64,000 nucleotides of DNA from Craurococcus roseus (GTDB taxonomy: Bacteria; Pseudomonadota; Alphaproteobacteria; Acetobacterales; Acetobacteraceae). The translations under genes and the position numbers were made by a program. The DNA is taken from positions 248,001 to 312,000 of the forward strand of contig NZ_BAAAFZ010000008.1 of the NCBI RefSeq assembly GCF_039523795.1, given 5' to 3'. The notes under the pieces were generated by a model, which did not search any database, was not told the origin of the DNA, and saw only the letters and a program-made list of their open reading frames with translations. Shown here in pieces: positions 1 through 8,012 of this stretch (position 1 is the first letter of the stretch; every line of letters starts with the position of its first letter).

Positions 1-567
1 CGTGCCGTGCAGGAACACGCCGTCCGAATTCTCCAGGCCGATCCGGACTGGGCCGAGCGGGTTGCGCGGGCCCGGCGGCTGGACGAGGCGGCCGTTCACC
101 GTGCGGAAACCCGCCGCGCCGGACGCGCGGACCGACGGCTCGATGCTCGGCGGGACGTACCAAGGCGGGTTGAGCCGGACGGAGGGCACGGCGCTGGCCA
201 GTTGCGGCGTGCGGGTCCGACCCGCCCCGACGATGGCGCGGGAGCGCAGCACCTCGCGGCCGTCCTCGTAGGCGACCACCTCGGCGGCCGCGATGTTGGC
301 CAGCACGAAGCGGCCCCGCGCGTGGTCGGGGGCGAGCACGTCCAAACGCGCCAAGGTGCCCTCGACAGCGGCCTTCGTGCGGCCGTCGAGACCGGGCGAC
401 GCGAGGGACGCTTGGCGGACGAGCGACGCGAAGTCGACGGCGCCCTCGGACGCCGCGGCCGCGGCGCCGTCCTGGGCACGCGCGGAGGCGCAGGGCAAAG
501 CGGCGATGGCCGGGAGCGCGACGGCTCCGGCCAGGGTTTTGACGAAGGATCGGCGGGTACGGACCAT
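1..567 (-). CDS. L,D-transpeptidase (YcbB/YkuD type), 3' end cut by window edge
   Basis: Only the first 189 codons are in the window; the frame runs off position 1 without a stop. Start ATG at 565-567 opens a twin-arginine-like signal (TRRSFVKTLAG, residues 4-14) followed by a hydrophobic stretch ending near ASARAQD, so export is likely. Residues 133-142 (NPPWYVPPSI) and 161-172 (a PPGPRNPLG-type stretch), then FLHGT at 185-189, match the conserved core of L,D-transpeptidases that make 3-3 cross-links in peptidoglycan. The catalytic His/Cys motif lies beyond the edge. Divergent from the MBL hydrolase at 734. Family call is recognition of these motifs; the exact subfamily is not certain. Confidence 0.8.
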   Translation of the reverse strand, partial: MVRTRRSFVKTLAGAVALPAIAALPCASARAQDGAAAAASEGAVDFASLVRQASLASPGLDGRTKAAVEGTLARLDVLAPDHARGRFVLANIAAAEVVAYEDGREVLRSRAIVGAGRTRTPQLASAVPSVRLNPPWYVPPSIEPSVRASGAAGFRTVNGRLVQPPGPRNPLGPVRIGLENSDGVFLHGT

Positions 568-592
568 CGGGGGGAGACAGTCTGCATGTTTG

Positions 593-609
593 GATATCGA
601 TATGATATC
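593..609. promoter_or_regulatory. AT-rich GATATC repeats between divergent genes
   Basis: GATATC (593-598), GATATG (599-604) and GATATC (604-609) lie back to back in otherwise very GC-rich DNA, 26 bases upstream of the L,D-transpeptidase start. The position suits a promoter -10 region or an operator, but no known site was recognised. Confidence 0.25.
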
Positions 610-733
610 TGGAGAGACCCGGCCCATACACGTCGCGATTTCGTTATGAGACGGCATCATGTTTTTTGCGCAGTCGCAGGCGACGGTCTCGCCAGCGCGG
701 GCGCCTGACCGGCCGTCGGGGCGTTCCGGCCGG

Positions 734-1798
734 ATGCGCCCGACCCTGCACCCGCGCCTGCTGAACGGACGGACCGGCGATCCAGGCGTTTACCTGGAAG
801 CCCTCCACCTGCCCGGAGCGATCCTCCTCGATTGCGGCGACCTGTCGGCCCTGTCGCCGCGGCACCTCCTGCGGGTCGGCGCTCTCGCGGTGTCGCACGC
901 GCACATGGACCATTGGGCCGGCTTCGACCGGCTGCTGCGGCTGCTGGTCGGCCGCGAGAAGCGTCTGCCTGTGGTGGGCCCCGCGGGCTTCGCGGAGCGG
1001 CTGTTCCACAGGTTGCAGGCTTACACGTGGAACCTGGCCGACCGCATCCCGGCCGATTTGGCGTTTGAGGTGACGGAGGTGGCCCTGCCCGGCGCAGCCG
1101 GGTGGCCCCGCACCCGCTTCGGGCTGCACGGCGGCTTCCGGCCTGAAGCCCTGCCGCCATCGCCGGCCGGGCCGGACGGCGCCGTGCTGCGCCTCGGCCC
1201 GCTCCGCCTCCGCGCGGCGGCGCTCTACCACGGCACGCCGTCCCTCGGCTTCGCGGTGGAGGAGGCGATGCACGTGAACGTCTGGCGGACCAGGCTGGCG
1301 GAACGCGGCCTGCCCACCGGCCCGTGGCTCGCGGCGCTCAAGGCGGCGGTGGCCGCGAACGGCCCCGACGACCTGCCGATCCCGGTCTTCGCCCGGGCGT
1401 CCGACGCGCCCGGCGCCCCGTCGCTGCCGCTGGGCGCGCTCCGCGACCTCGTCGAGGTCACGCCCGGGCAGCGCTTGGCCTACCTGACGGACTTCGCCGA
1501 CACGCCGGAAAATCGCACCGTCGCAGTGTCCTTGGCGCGCGACGCCGACATCCTGTTCATCGAGGCGCCCTTCGCGGCCGAAGACGCCGCCATCGCCGCC
1601 GACCGCCGGCACCTCACGACGCGCGCGGCGGGCGAGATCGCACGGGCGGCGAGGGCGCGCCGCGTCGAACCGTTCCACTTCTCGCCGCGCTACCAAGGGC
1701 AGGAAGCCCGGTTGCTGGCCGAGGTCGCGGAAGCGGCGGGTTTGGGGAGGGGCTTGGTAGCGACGGGCGGACTTGAACCGCCGACCCCGGCATTATGA
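734..1798 (+). CDS. MBL-fold metallohydrolase, ribonuclease Z-like
   Basis: Metallo-beta-lactamase-fold hydrolase resembling the RNase Z group. The zinc motif SHAHMDHWAGFDRLLR is near residues 54-69, followed by a PVVGP motif and further metal-ligand regions (YLTDFADT, FHFSPRY). I chose ATG at 734 over the upstream ATG at 659 because relatives begin MRPTxHPRLxNG and the 25 extra residues look unlike the family. The last 14 codons (LVATGGLEPPTPAL) are the antisense of the tRNA-Met gene, and the stop TGA at 1796-1798 overlaps the complement of the anticodon. The natural C-terminus may have been lost or replaced by read-through into the tRNA gene. Substrate unknown. Confidence 0.8.
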   Translation: MRPTLHPRLLNGRTGDPGVYLEALHLPGAILLDCGDLSALSPRHLLRVGALAVSHAHMDHWAGFDRLLRLLVGREKRLPVVGPAGFAERLFHRLQAYTWNLADRIPADLAFEVTEVALPGAAGWPRTRFGLHGGFRPEALPPSPAGPDGAVLRLGPLRLRAAALYHGTPSLGFAVEEAMHVNVWRTRLAERGLPTGPWLAALKAAVAANGPDDLPIPVFARASDAPGAPSLPLGALRDLVEVTPGQRLAYLTDFADTPENRTVAVSLARDADILFIEAPFAAEDAAIAADRRHLTTRAAGEIARAARARRVEPFHFSPRYQGQEARLLAEVAEAAGLGRGLVATGGLEPPTPAL

Positions 1799-1831
1799 GT
1801 GCCGTGCTCTAACCAGCTGAGCTACGTCGCC
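1755..1831 (-). tRNA. tRNA-Met (CAU), elongator type
   Basis: The minus strand folds as a 77-nt cloverleaf: acceptor GGCGACG paired with CGTCGCT (first pair G-U), D-arm with AGCTCAGCTGG, anticodon loop CTCATAA with CAU (complement of 1795-1797), T-arm with GGTTCAAGTCC, and an encoded 3' CCA (complement of 1755-1757). The arms match elongator tRNA-Met of alphaproteobacteria rather than initiator or tRNA-Ile2. It lies 15 bases downstream of the mnmA stop in the same direction, so it may be cotranscribed with the thiolation gene. Its 3' half is antisense to the end of the MBL hydrolase reading frame. Confidence 0.96.
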
Positions 1832-1846
1832 GAAACCGGGCCGGAG

Positions 1847-2950
1847 TTAGGCCGCTGCCCCAGCGGTGTCAACGCTTTCGGCCCGCCGGATGAAGCCGCC
1901 GCCCAGCACCCGCTCGCCCCCGTAAAGCACGCAAGCTTGGCCCGGCGCGGCGACCGAAGGCGACGCGGGCCGCACCCGCAGCAGCCCCGCGCCGGCGTCC
2001 CACTCGGCCACCGCCGGCTGCGGCGCCTCCCGCGCCCGCAGCTTCACCTCGCAGGGGAAGACGCCGGCGGGCGGCGGGCGGAGCCAGTTCACCTCGCCCG
2101 CCACGACCTCCTCCCGCGGCAGCGCCGCGCGCGGCCCGACAACCACGCGCCGCCGACCGGCTTCCACCGCCGCAACGTAGAGGCGCTCTTCCCCGTCGCG
2201 GGAAGCGGAGCCGAGGCCCCGCCCCTGCCCCACAGTGTAGCGCGCCACACCCGCGTGCCGCCCGAGCACCCGGCCGTCGATGTGCGCGATCTCGCCCCCC
2301 TCCGTCGCGTCCGGGCGGAAGCGCCCGACCACCTCGTGGTAGCGCCCGGAAGGGACGAAGCAGATGTCCTGGCTGTCCGGCTTCTCCGCCACGCGCAAGC
2401 CGAGCCGCGCCGCCTCCGCCCGCACCGCCGCCTTGTCCCGGAAGCCGCCGAGCGGGAAGCGGGAGAAGGCGAGTTGGTCCGGCGTGGTGGCGAACAGGAA
2501 GTAGCTCTGGTCCCGCGCCGGGTCGGCGGCGCGGCGCAGTTCCGGCCCGTCGGGGCCGTCCACCCGGCGCGCGTAGTGGCCCGTGGCCAGCGCCTCGCAA
2601 CCGAGATCGCGCGCCAGCTCCACGAGGTCGTGGAACTTGACCGTCTGGTTGCAGCGCACGCAAGGGATGGGCGTCTCGCCGCGCGCGTAGGCGTCCGCGA
2701 AGTCGCGCACCACCGCGTCTCGGAACCGCTCCTCGCGGTCCAGCACGTAATGCGGGATGCCGAGCCGGTCGGCCACCCGCCGCGCGTCGTGGATGTCCTG
2801 CCCCGCGCAGCAGGCGCCGCGCTTGGCCGTGGCGGCGCCATGGTCGTAGAGCTGGAGCGTGGCGCCGACCACCTCGTGCCCCTGCTCGTGCAGCAGGCCC
2901 GCGACGACGCTGCTGTCCACGCCGCCGGACATGGCGACCAGGATCCTCAT
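1847..2950 (-). CDS. mnmA: tRNA 2-thiouridylase MnmA
   Basis: MnmA activates U34 of tRNA-Lys/Glu/Gln with ATP and transfers sulfur to give 2-thiouridine. The 367-residue length fits the family. Visible are the PP-loop SGGVDSS (8-14), the catalytic cysteine in VRCNQTVKF (C100), and the second cysteine in DSQDICFVP (C197). Start ATG at 2948-2950 overlaps the tenA stop as ATGA. It is the last protein gene of the iscR operon; the nearby cysteine desulfurases are the expected sulfur source. Function confident; operon membership is inferred from spacing. Confidence 0.96.
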   Translation of the reverse strand: MRILVAMSGGVDSSVVAGLLHEQGHEVVGATLQLYDHGAATAKRGACCAGQDIHDARRVADRLGIPHYVLDREERFRDAVVRDFADAYARGETPIPCVRCNQTVKFHDLVELARDLGCEALATGHYARRVDGPDGPELRRAADPARDQSYFLFATTPDQLAFSRFPLGGFRDKAAVRAEAARLGLRVAEKPDSQDICFVPSGRYHEVVGRFRPDATEGGEIAHIDGRVLGRHAGVARYTVGQGRGLGSASRDGEERLYVAAVEAGRRRVVVGPRAALPREEVVAGEVNWLRPPPAGVFPCEVKLRAREAPQPAVAEWDAGAGLLRVRPASPSVAAPGQACVLYGGERVLGGGFIRRAESVDTAGAAA

Positions 2951-3642
2951 CGCGCCGCGTCCAGGCCCTGCTGCCAGAACCGCGCCTCCAACCGCGCCGC
3001 CTCCGCGAACACCGGCGCGAGCAGGGCGAAGCGCGCCTCGCCGCCGTGGCTCCGCCCGAGCGCGTCGATGCGCGCCGCCGCGCCGCGCGCGAGGCGCTGG
3101 TACTCGTCGCCGGCGTACATGGCGATCCAGCTTTCGTAGGGATTGCCGCGCGCCATGCGCCGGTCGTCGGCGAGGATGCGCAACGCCACCTCGCCGTACC
3201 CCACGGCGCAAGGCGCCAGCGCCACCTCCAGGTCGAGGATGTCGCCCGACAGGCCGCGGTCCATCACGTAGCGCGTGTAGCCCACCGTCTCAGCCGACTC
3301 GGGCTCCGCCCGCACCCCGGACTCCGGCAAGCCCCAGTCGGCGCAGTACAATAGGTGCATCCGCGTCTCGTCGAGGATGGCGCCGACCGCCGCCGCCTTT
3401 TCGCGCATCGCCTCCACGCTCTCGGCCTTCACCACCGCCAACGCCTCGGCCCGCGCGAAGTGGAGCAGGAAAAGGTAGTCCTGCACCAGATACCGCCGGA
3501 ACGCGGCGAGCGGCAGCGTGCCGTCCGACAGCGCCCGCACGAAGGGGTGCCAGGTGTAAGCCTCCCACTCCGCGGCGCAGCCGTCGCGCAAGCGGCGGAA
3601 CAGCCCGCCCTTGGCGCCGAACTCCGTGCTCCAGCGGTCCAC
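2947..3642 (-). CDS. tenA: TenA-family aminopyrimidine aminohydrolase / thiaminase II
   Basis: TenA salvages or degrades the thiamine pyrimidine. The 231-residue helical protein carries WHPFVRALSDG (31-41) and the family cysteine in ALAPCAVGYGEVA (C145). The start is GTG at 3640-3642, seven bases after the fdx stop; no upstream ATG in frame fits. No TPP riboswitch was seen before it, so it is probably read from the iscR promoter. A thiamine gene in a sulfur operon fits the use of IscS sulfur for thiazole synthesis, but that link is inference. Confidence 0.92.
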   Translation of the reverse strand: MDRWSTEFGAKGGLFRRLRDGCAAEWEAYTWHPFVRALSDGTLPLAAFRRYLVQDYLFLLHFARAEALAVVKAESVEAMREKAAAVGAILDETRMHLLYCADWGLPESGVRAEPESAETVGYTRYVMDRGLSGDILDLEVALAPCAVGYGEVALRILADDRRMARGNPYESWIAMYAGDEYQRLARGAAARIDALGRSHGGEARFALLAPVFAEAARLEARFWQQGLDAAR

Positions 3643-3649
3643 GGCGTGC

Positions 3650-3979
3650 CTACCCCTGCGCGTTCCGCGTCCCGGCCGGCAGCCTCACCACGAGGCCGTC
3701 CAGCGCCTCGGTCATGATGATCTGGCAGCCGAGCCGGCTGGTCTCCTGGAGGTCGAAGGCGAGGTCCAACATGTCCTCCTCGTCCTCGGTCGGTTTGGCG
3801 AGCTTGCCGAACCAGGCGCCGTCCACGATGACGTGGCAGGTCGAGCAGGCGAGCGAGCCTTCGCAGGCGCCCTCGATGTCCACGCCGTGCTTGTGCGCGA
3901 TCTCCAGCACCGACAGCCCGAGCGGCGCCTCCACCTCGCGGCGCGAACCGTTCTGCTCGACGAAAACCATCTTGGGCAT
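3650..3979 (-). CDS. fdx: [2Fe-2S] ferredoxin, Isc type
   Basis: A 109-residue ferredoxin with the adrenodoxin-type cluster motif: C39, C45, C48 in the segment CEGSLACSTC and C85 in RLGCQ. The C-terminal GCQIIMTEALDGLVVRLP matches Isc ferredoxins, which supply electrons for Fe-S assembly. It follows iscS by nine bases in the operon. No IscU, HscA or HscB gene lies nearby, so the scaffold must be elsewhere, or another system serves it. Confidence 0.93.
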   Translation of the reverse strand: MPKMVFVEQNGSRREVEAPLGLSVLEIAHKHGVDIEGACEGSLACSTCHVIVDGAWFGKLAKPTEDEEDMLDLAFDLQETSRLGCQIIMTEALDGLVVRLPAGTRNAQG

Positions 3980-3988
3980 ATCTGGGGC

Positions 3989-5194
3989 CTACTCCACCGC
4001 CTCGGGGGCGCGGGCGGGTTCGGTCCCCGCAGCCACGCGCCGCCACGCGGCGGCGAGGGCCGCCGCCGCCCGGTCCACATCCGCGGGCGAGGTAAAGCGG
4101 CCGATGCCGATCCGCAAGGTGGCCCGCGCCTCCGCTTCCGGCAGCCCGATGGCCCGGAGCACGTAGGAAGGCTCCACCGCCGCCGAGGAGCAGGCCGAGC
4201 CGGTGGACACGCACACCTCCGGCGCCGCCGCCATCAAGGCCTGGGCGTCCACGCCGCCGGGGAAGGTCAGGTTGAGGTTGCCCGGGACGCGCCGCTCCGG
4301 GTGGCCGTTCAGCCGCACGCCCGACACCTCGGCCCCCAGCGCCGCCATGAAGCGGTCCCGCTGGCTGGCCACCCGCCCACCGTCCAGGATCATCTCCGCC
4401 GCCGCCAGCCGCGCCGCCTCGCCGAACCCCACCACCAGCGGGGCCGGCAAGGTGCCGGAGCGCAGGCCCCGCTCCTGCCCGCCGCCGGAGAAGAGCGGCG
4501 CCAAGCGCACGCGGGGCCGCCGCCGCACGTATAGGGCGCCGATGCCCTTCGGCCCGTAAACCTTGTGCCCGGACAGGGAAAGCAGGTCGATGCCCGCCTC
4601 CCCCACGTCGAGCGGCACGCGCCCGGCGGCCTGCGCCGCGTCCGTGTGGAACAGCGCGCCCGCCTCCTTGGCCATCGCGCCGATTGCGGCGAGGTCCTGC
4701 GCCACCCCGATCTCGTTGTTCACCGCCATGACGGAGACCAGCAGGGTCGGGGCGGCCGCGAAGGCTCCGCGTAGAACGTCCAGATCGAGCAATCCGTCCG
4801 CCCCGACCGGCAGCACCACCGCCTCGAAGCCCTCGGAGGCGAGGTCGCGCACGCACTCCAGGACGCACTTGTGCTCGGTGGCGAGCGTCACCACCCGCTG
4901 CCGCCCGCTCCCTTGCGAGGCGGCGAAGCGCGCGGCACCTTTGATGGCGATGTTGTTCGCCTCCGTGGCGCCGGAGGTGAAGACGACCTCGCGCGCCTCG
5001 GCCCCCACCAAATCGGCGACATGGCCGCGCGCCGCCTCCACCGCCTCCTCGGCCTCGCGCCCCATGGCGTGCTCGACGCTGTGCGGGTTGGCGAAATTCT
5101 CCTCCCACCAGGGCCGCATGGCCGCGAGCACGCGCGGGTCGGGCGGCGTGGTGGCGTGGTTGTCCAGGTAAACGGGGCGGTTCGTCGGGCGCAT
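3989..5194 (-). CDS. iscS: Cysteine desulfurase IscS
   Basis: PLP enzyme that takes sulfur from cysteine as a persulfide. In 401 residues the sequence shows YLDNHATTP near the start, the PLP lysine in SLSGHKVYGPKG (K211), and the mobile-loop catalytic cysteine in STGSACSS (C335). Start ATG at 5192-5194 directly precedes the conserved N-terminus; longer upstream extensions of the frame are antisense noise. It lies between the second desulfurase and fdx. The closest paralog in the window is that second, shorter desulfurase. Confidence 0.95.
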   Translation of the reverse strand: MRPTNRPVYLDNHATTPPDPRVLAAMRPWWEENFANPHSVEHAMGREAEEAVEAARGHVADLVGAEAREVVFTSGATEANNIAIKGAARFAASQGSGRQRVVTLATEHKCVLECVRDLASEGFEAVVLPVGADGLLDLDVLRGAFAAAPTLLVSVMAVNNEIGVAQDLAAIGAMAKEAGALFHTDAAQAAGRVPLDVGEAGIDLLSLSGHKVYGPKGIGALYVRRRPRVRLAPLFSGGGQERGLRSGTLPAPLVVGFGEAARLAAAEMILDGGRVASQRDRFMAALGAEVSGVRLNGHPERRVPGNLNLTFPGGVDAQALMAAAPEVCVSTGSACSSAAVEPSYVLRAIGLPEAEARATLRIGIGRFTSPADVDRAAAALAAAWRRVAAGTEPARAPEAVE

Positions 5195-5214
5195 GGCGCC
5201 CTCGACATGGGCCT

Positions 5215-6330
5215 TCAGGCGGCGCGGCGCGAGAGGCGCGAGCGCATGGCGGACCACCCGAGGAGGAAACGCTCCGGGGCGTCGTCCGGCGCGTCCCACG
5301 GCAGGGACACCCGGATGGCGCAACCCGCCTCCGCCCCCAGGCCCATGGCCGCGAGCACGTGGCTCCGTGCCACCTTGCCGGAGGAACACGCCGCGCCGGC
5401 CGAGACCCGCACGCCCGCCAAATCCAGCGCGATCACCTGCGCCTCGGCCGCGACGCCGGGCAGGAGGATGCAGCTCGTGTTCGGCAACCGGCGCGGGGCG
5501 TCCGCGCCCACCACCACCGCTTCCGGCGCCGCGGCGAGCGCACCGGCCTCCAACCGCCCGCGCAGCGCCGCGAGTCTGTCCGCGGCTTCCGGCTTGGCGG
5601 CGACCGCCGCCGCGGCGAAGCCGGCGATGGCGGGCAGCGGTTCCGTGCCGCCGCGCCGCCCCCGCTCCTGCCCGCCCCCCCCGATGAGCGCCGGCAGGTG
5701 CAGCCCCGGCCGCAGCAGCAACGCCCCGGCCCCCGGCGGTCCGCCGAGCTTGTGCCCCGACAGGGCCGTGCTGTCGGCGAGGCCGGGATCGAGCGCCACC
5801 CGCCCCGCCGCCTGCACCGCGTCCACGTGCAGCAGCGCCCCGTGCGCCCGGCACAGCGCCGCCGCGTCCGCCAGCGGGTGCAGCACGCCGGTTTCGTTGT
5901 TCGCCGCCATCAGGCACACCAGGGCCGGCGCGCCGGCGTCGGCCGCGAGCAGCGCCGCCAGGGCGTCCAAATCCGCCGTCCCGTCGCGCCGCACCGGCAC
6001 CGTCGCCGCCCCGGCCGGCGCGGCGGCCAGCACGGCCGCGTGTTCCGTGGCCCCCACCAGCACCCGGCGCTCCCGCCCCAGCCCCGCCAGGGCGAGCGCG
6101 TTCGCTTCGGTGCCGCCGGCGGTGAACACCACGTCGCCGGGATCGGCGCCGAAGCGTTCGCCGATCGCCTCTCGCGCGTCCTCCAACCGCCGCCGCGCCG
6201 CCCGCCCGGAGGCGTGGACGGAGGACGGATTGCCGGTGAGGTCCAAGGCCTCGACCGTCGCCCGCCGCGCTTCCGGCCGCAGGGGCTCGGTGGCGTTGGC
6301 GTCCAGGTAGAGCGGCTCCCCCGCCGTCAC
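5215..6330 (-). CDS. Second cysteine desulfurase, NifS/IscS-like
   Basis: A 371-residue class V aminotransferase-fold enzyme with LYLDANATEP (7-16), the PLP lysine in LSGHKLGGPPG (K194) and a catalytic cysteine in SAGAACSSGKV (C315), so it looks active. The start is GTG at 6328-6330, overlapping the iscR stop as GTGA. It diverges clearly from the adjacent iscS, so this is not a recent duplication. Desulfurases of this kind often pair with iscS in alphaproteobacterial operons; its specific acceptor cannot be read from sequence. Confidence 0.92.
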   Translation of the reverse strand: MTAGEPLYLDANATEPLRPEARRATVEALDLTGNPSSVHASGRAARRRLEDAREAIGERFGADPGDVVFTAGGTEANALALAGLGRERRVLVGATEHAAVLAAAPAGAATVPVRRDGTADLDALAALLAADAGAPALVCLMAANNETGVLHPLADAAALCRAHGALLHVDAVQAAGRVALDPGLADSTALSGHKLGGPPGAGALLLRPGLHLPALIGGGGQERGRRGGTEPLPAIAGFAAAAVAAKPEAADRLAALRGRLEAGALAAAPEAVVVGADAPRRLPNTSCILLPGVAAEAQVIALDLAGVRVSAGAACSSGKVARSHVLAAMGLGAEAGCAIRVSLPWDAPDDAPERFLLGWSAMRSRLSRRAA

Positions 6331-6839
6331 AGCGAACCCGCTGAGATGTCCACGGGATGCGCGTCGTCGCACGCGTCGGACGCCAGGAGGGGGCGCGCGG
6401 CGCGGCCGAGCACCCGCCCTTCGACGACGTCGAGCAGCGTCACATGCGCGAGGAACAGGTGGATCTGCTCGCCGAGTTCCACCCACAAGTCGTGCGTCGG
6501 GCACCGCTTGCCGGCGGCGCAGCCGGGTCCGCCCTCCTCGCAGCGCGTGGCGCGGATGGTTTCCTCAACCGCCTCGGTGATCTCCGCCAAGGTGATCTCC
6601 CCCGGAGGCCGGCCGAGCCGGTAGCCGCCACCCGGTCCGCGCACGGACGCGACAAGGCCGCTGCGGCGCAGCCGGGCAAACAATTGTTCGAGATAAGCCA
6701 GGGACAGGAGCTGCGCGTCGGCGATCTCGGCGAGGCTGACCGGCCGCCCGGCATCCCGCTTCGTGCCACGGCTGCCATTGCGCGACGCGAGCTCCACCAT
6801 CGCCATGACGGCATAGCGACCTCTGGTGGAAAGTCTCAT
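6327..6839 (-). CDS. iscR: Rrf2-family regulator IscR
   Basis: First gene of the operon. The N-terminal winged helix (MRLSTRGRYAVMAM, then GLVASVRGPGGGYRLGRP near 61-78) is typical of Rrf2 proteins. Three cysteines, C100, C107 and C113, with H116 in CPTHDLW reproduce the IscR [2Fe-2S] ligand pattern, so it should sense cluster status and adjust the operon. Length 170 residues is normal. Autoregulation from the 6840-7250 gap is expected from the family; I could not identify a convincing IscR box there. Confidence 0.94.
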   Translation of the reverse strand: MRLSTRGRYAVMAMVELASRNGSRGTKRDAGRPVSLAEIADAQLLSLAYLEQLFARLRRSGLVASVRGPGGGYRLGRPPGEITLAEITEAVEETIRATRCEEGGPGCAAGKRCPTHDLWVELGEQIHLFLAHVTLLDVVEGRVLGRAARPLLASDACDDAHPVDISAGSL

Positions 6840-7250
6840 TCAGCAGCTCTCTCGTACCGGTTCACCGCCACGGATGTGTGGTGGTCGGGACGTGCCGGCA
6901 CGCGTCCACGCCGGTAAATCCGTTATGAAACCTAGCGGTAACTGCCTATATTCAAGGAGCCTCGGAATCCGGAAGCCTGTCCGGGGCGCACGACGACAGC
7001 GTTTGAACCGCGGCCGAGGTGGCGTGTCTGACCAGGAAGCGTCGGATCGGACCGAGGCTATTTCGCCCGACACCGGTGGTCAACCGCCGTGCCGCGGGGG
7101 GCGTTTGTCGCGTGTGGTCCCGGCGTGGCGCCGCCGGGAAGGTTTCCCCATCTAGCGCCACGCGCGCTCGGGCCGGGTCGTCGGGGGCATGCCTCCGCCG
7201 GGCCGCTGGCCGGGCCCTCGTGGCGTGAGCGGAACAGGAGCTCCTGCACG
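6840..7250. other. Intergenic region between iscR and a hydrolase gene
   Basis: About 410 bases containing the divergent promoters of the iscR operon (leftward) and the alpha/beta hydrolase (rightward). The stretch near 6918-6965 is markedly AT-richer than its surroundings and is the best place for the iscR promoter. Short open frames here have no recognisable content. No RNA gene was seen. Confidence 0.5.
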
Positions 7251-7919
7251 ATGCCTGAGGTGATGTTCGCCGGTCCGGACGGACGGCTTGAGGGCCGGTA
7301 CCACCACGCCAAGAAGCCCAACGCGCCGGTCGCCCTCCTGCTCCACCCGCATCCGCTGCACGGCGGCACGATGAACAACCGCGTCGTGCACGCGCTGTAC
7401 CAGCGCTTCCAGGGCATGGGCTTCTCGGTGCTGCGCTTCAACTTCAGGGGCGTCGGCCGCAGCCAAGGGCGGTACGACGGCGGCGTGGGCGAGATCAGCG
7501 ACGCGGCCTCCGCGCTCGACTTCCTCCAGGCGGTTAACCCGAACGCGCAAAGCCTCTGGGTCGCGGGCTACTCCTTCGGCGCCTATGTCGGCATGCAGCT
7601 CCTGATGCGCCGGCCGGAGATGGGGGGGTTCGTTTCGATCGCCGCGCCCGCCAGCCACTACGACTTCGGCTTCCTCGCGCCTTGCCCCTGCAACGGCCTC
7701 ATCCTGCATGGCGCCGACGACGAGCTGGTGCCCGAAGGCGCCGTGAAGAAGCTGGTGGAGAAGCTCAACACCCAGCGCGGCATCGCCATCGACTACCGCG
7801 TGATGGCCGGCGCCGGCCATGTGTTCACGCCGGACCAGACCGCGCAGGTGGTGGACATGACGGAAGACCACGTCTCGTCCGTGCTCAACCGCAGCCGCAT
7901 GGCGCTCGCCGCGGACTGA
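7251..7919 (+). CDS. Alpha/beta hydrolase (COG2945-like)
   Basis: A 222-residue serine hydrolase fold. HPHPLHGGTMNN (32-43) is the family's oxyanion region, the nucleophile elbow is GYSFGA (S108), the acid is in GADDELVP (D156/157) and the histidine in GAGHVF (H190). ATG at 7251 has AGGAG about 12 bases upstream, and residues before it in the open frame are not conserved-looking. Single gene followed by a strong hairpin terminator. Physiological substrate unknown. Confidence 0.88.
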   Translation: MPEVMFAGPDGRLEGRYHHAKKPNAPVALLLHPHPLHGGTMNNRVVHALYQRFQGMGFSVLRFNFRGVGRSQGRYDGGVGEISDAASALDFLQAVNPNAQSLWVAGYSFGAYVGMQLLMRRPEMGGFVSIAAPASHYDFGFLAPCPCNGLILHGADDELVPEGAVKKLVEKLNTQRGIAIDYRVMAGAGHVFTPDQTAQVVDMTEDHVSSVLNRSRMALAAD

Positions 7920-7949
7920 AGCCGCGGCGGCGCGCGGGATCGACATTCC

Positions 7950-7981
7950 GAAGGGCCGGCGGGTCGCACCGCCGGCCCTTC
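7950..7981 (+). terminator. Hairpin terminator after the hydrolase gene
   Basis: A perfect 13-bp stem (7950-7962 with 7969-7981) and a 6-nt loop, starting 30 bases after the stop at 7919. Only a short T tract (CTTCTC) follows, so it may work in both directions. Confidence 0.75.
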
Positions 7982-8012
7982 TCGCATGCACCGCCCCAGG
8001 GAGGAAAAACGA

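Noticed and set aside
1755..1831. Initiator or isoleucine (lysidine) identity for the CAU tRNA
   Set aside because: The acceptor and anticodon stems match elongator methionine tRNA; initiator hallmarks such as the three G-C pairs next to the anticodon loop are missing.
3643..3649. TPP riboswitch upstream of tenA
   Set aside because: Only seven bases separate fdx and tenA; there is no room for one and no TPP motif nearby.
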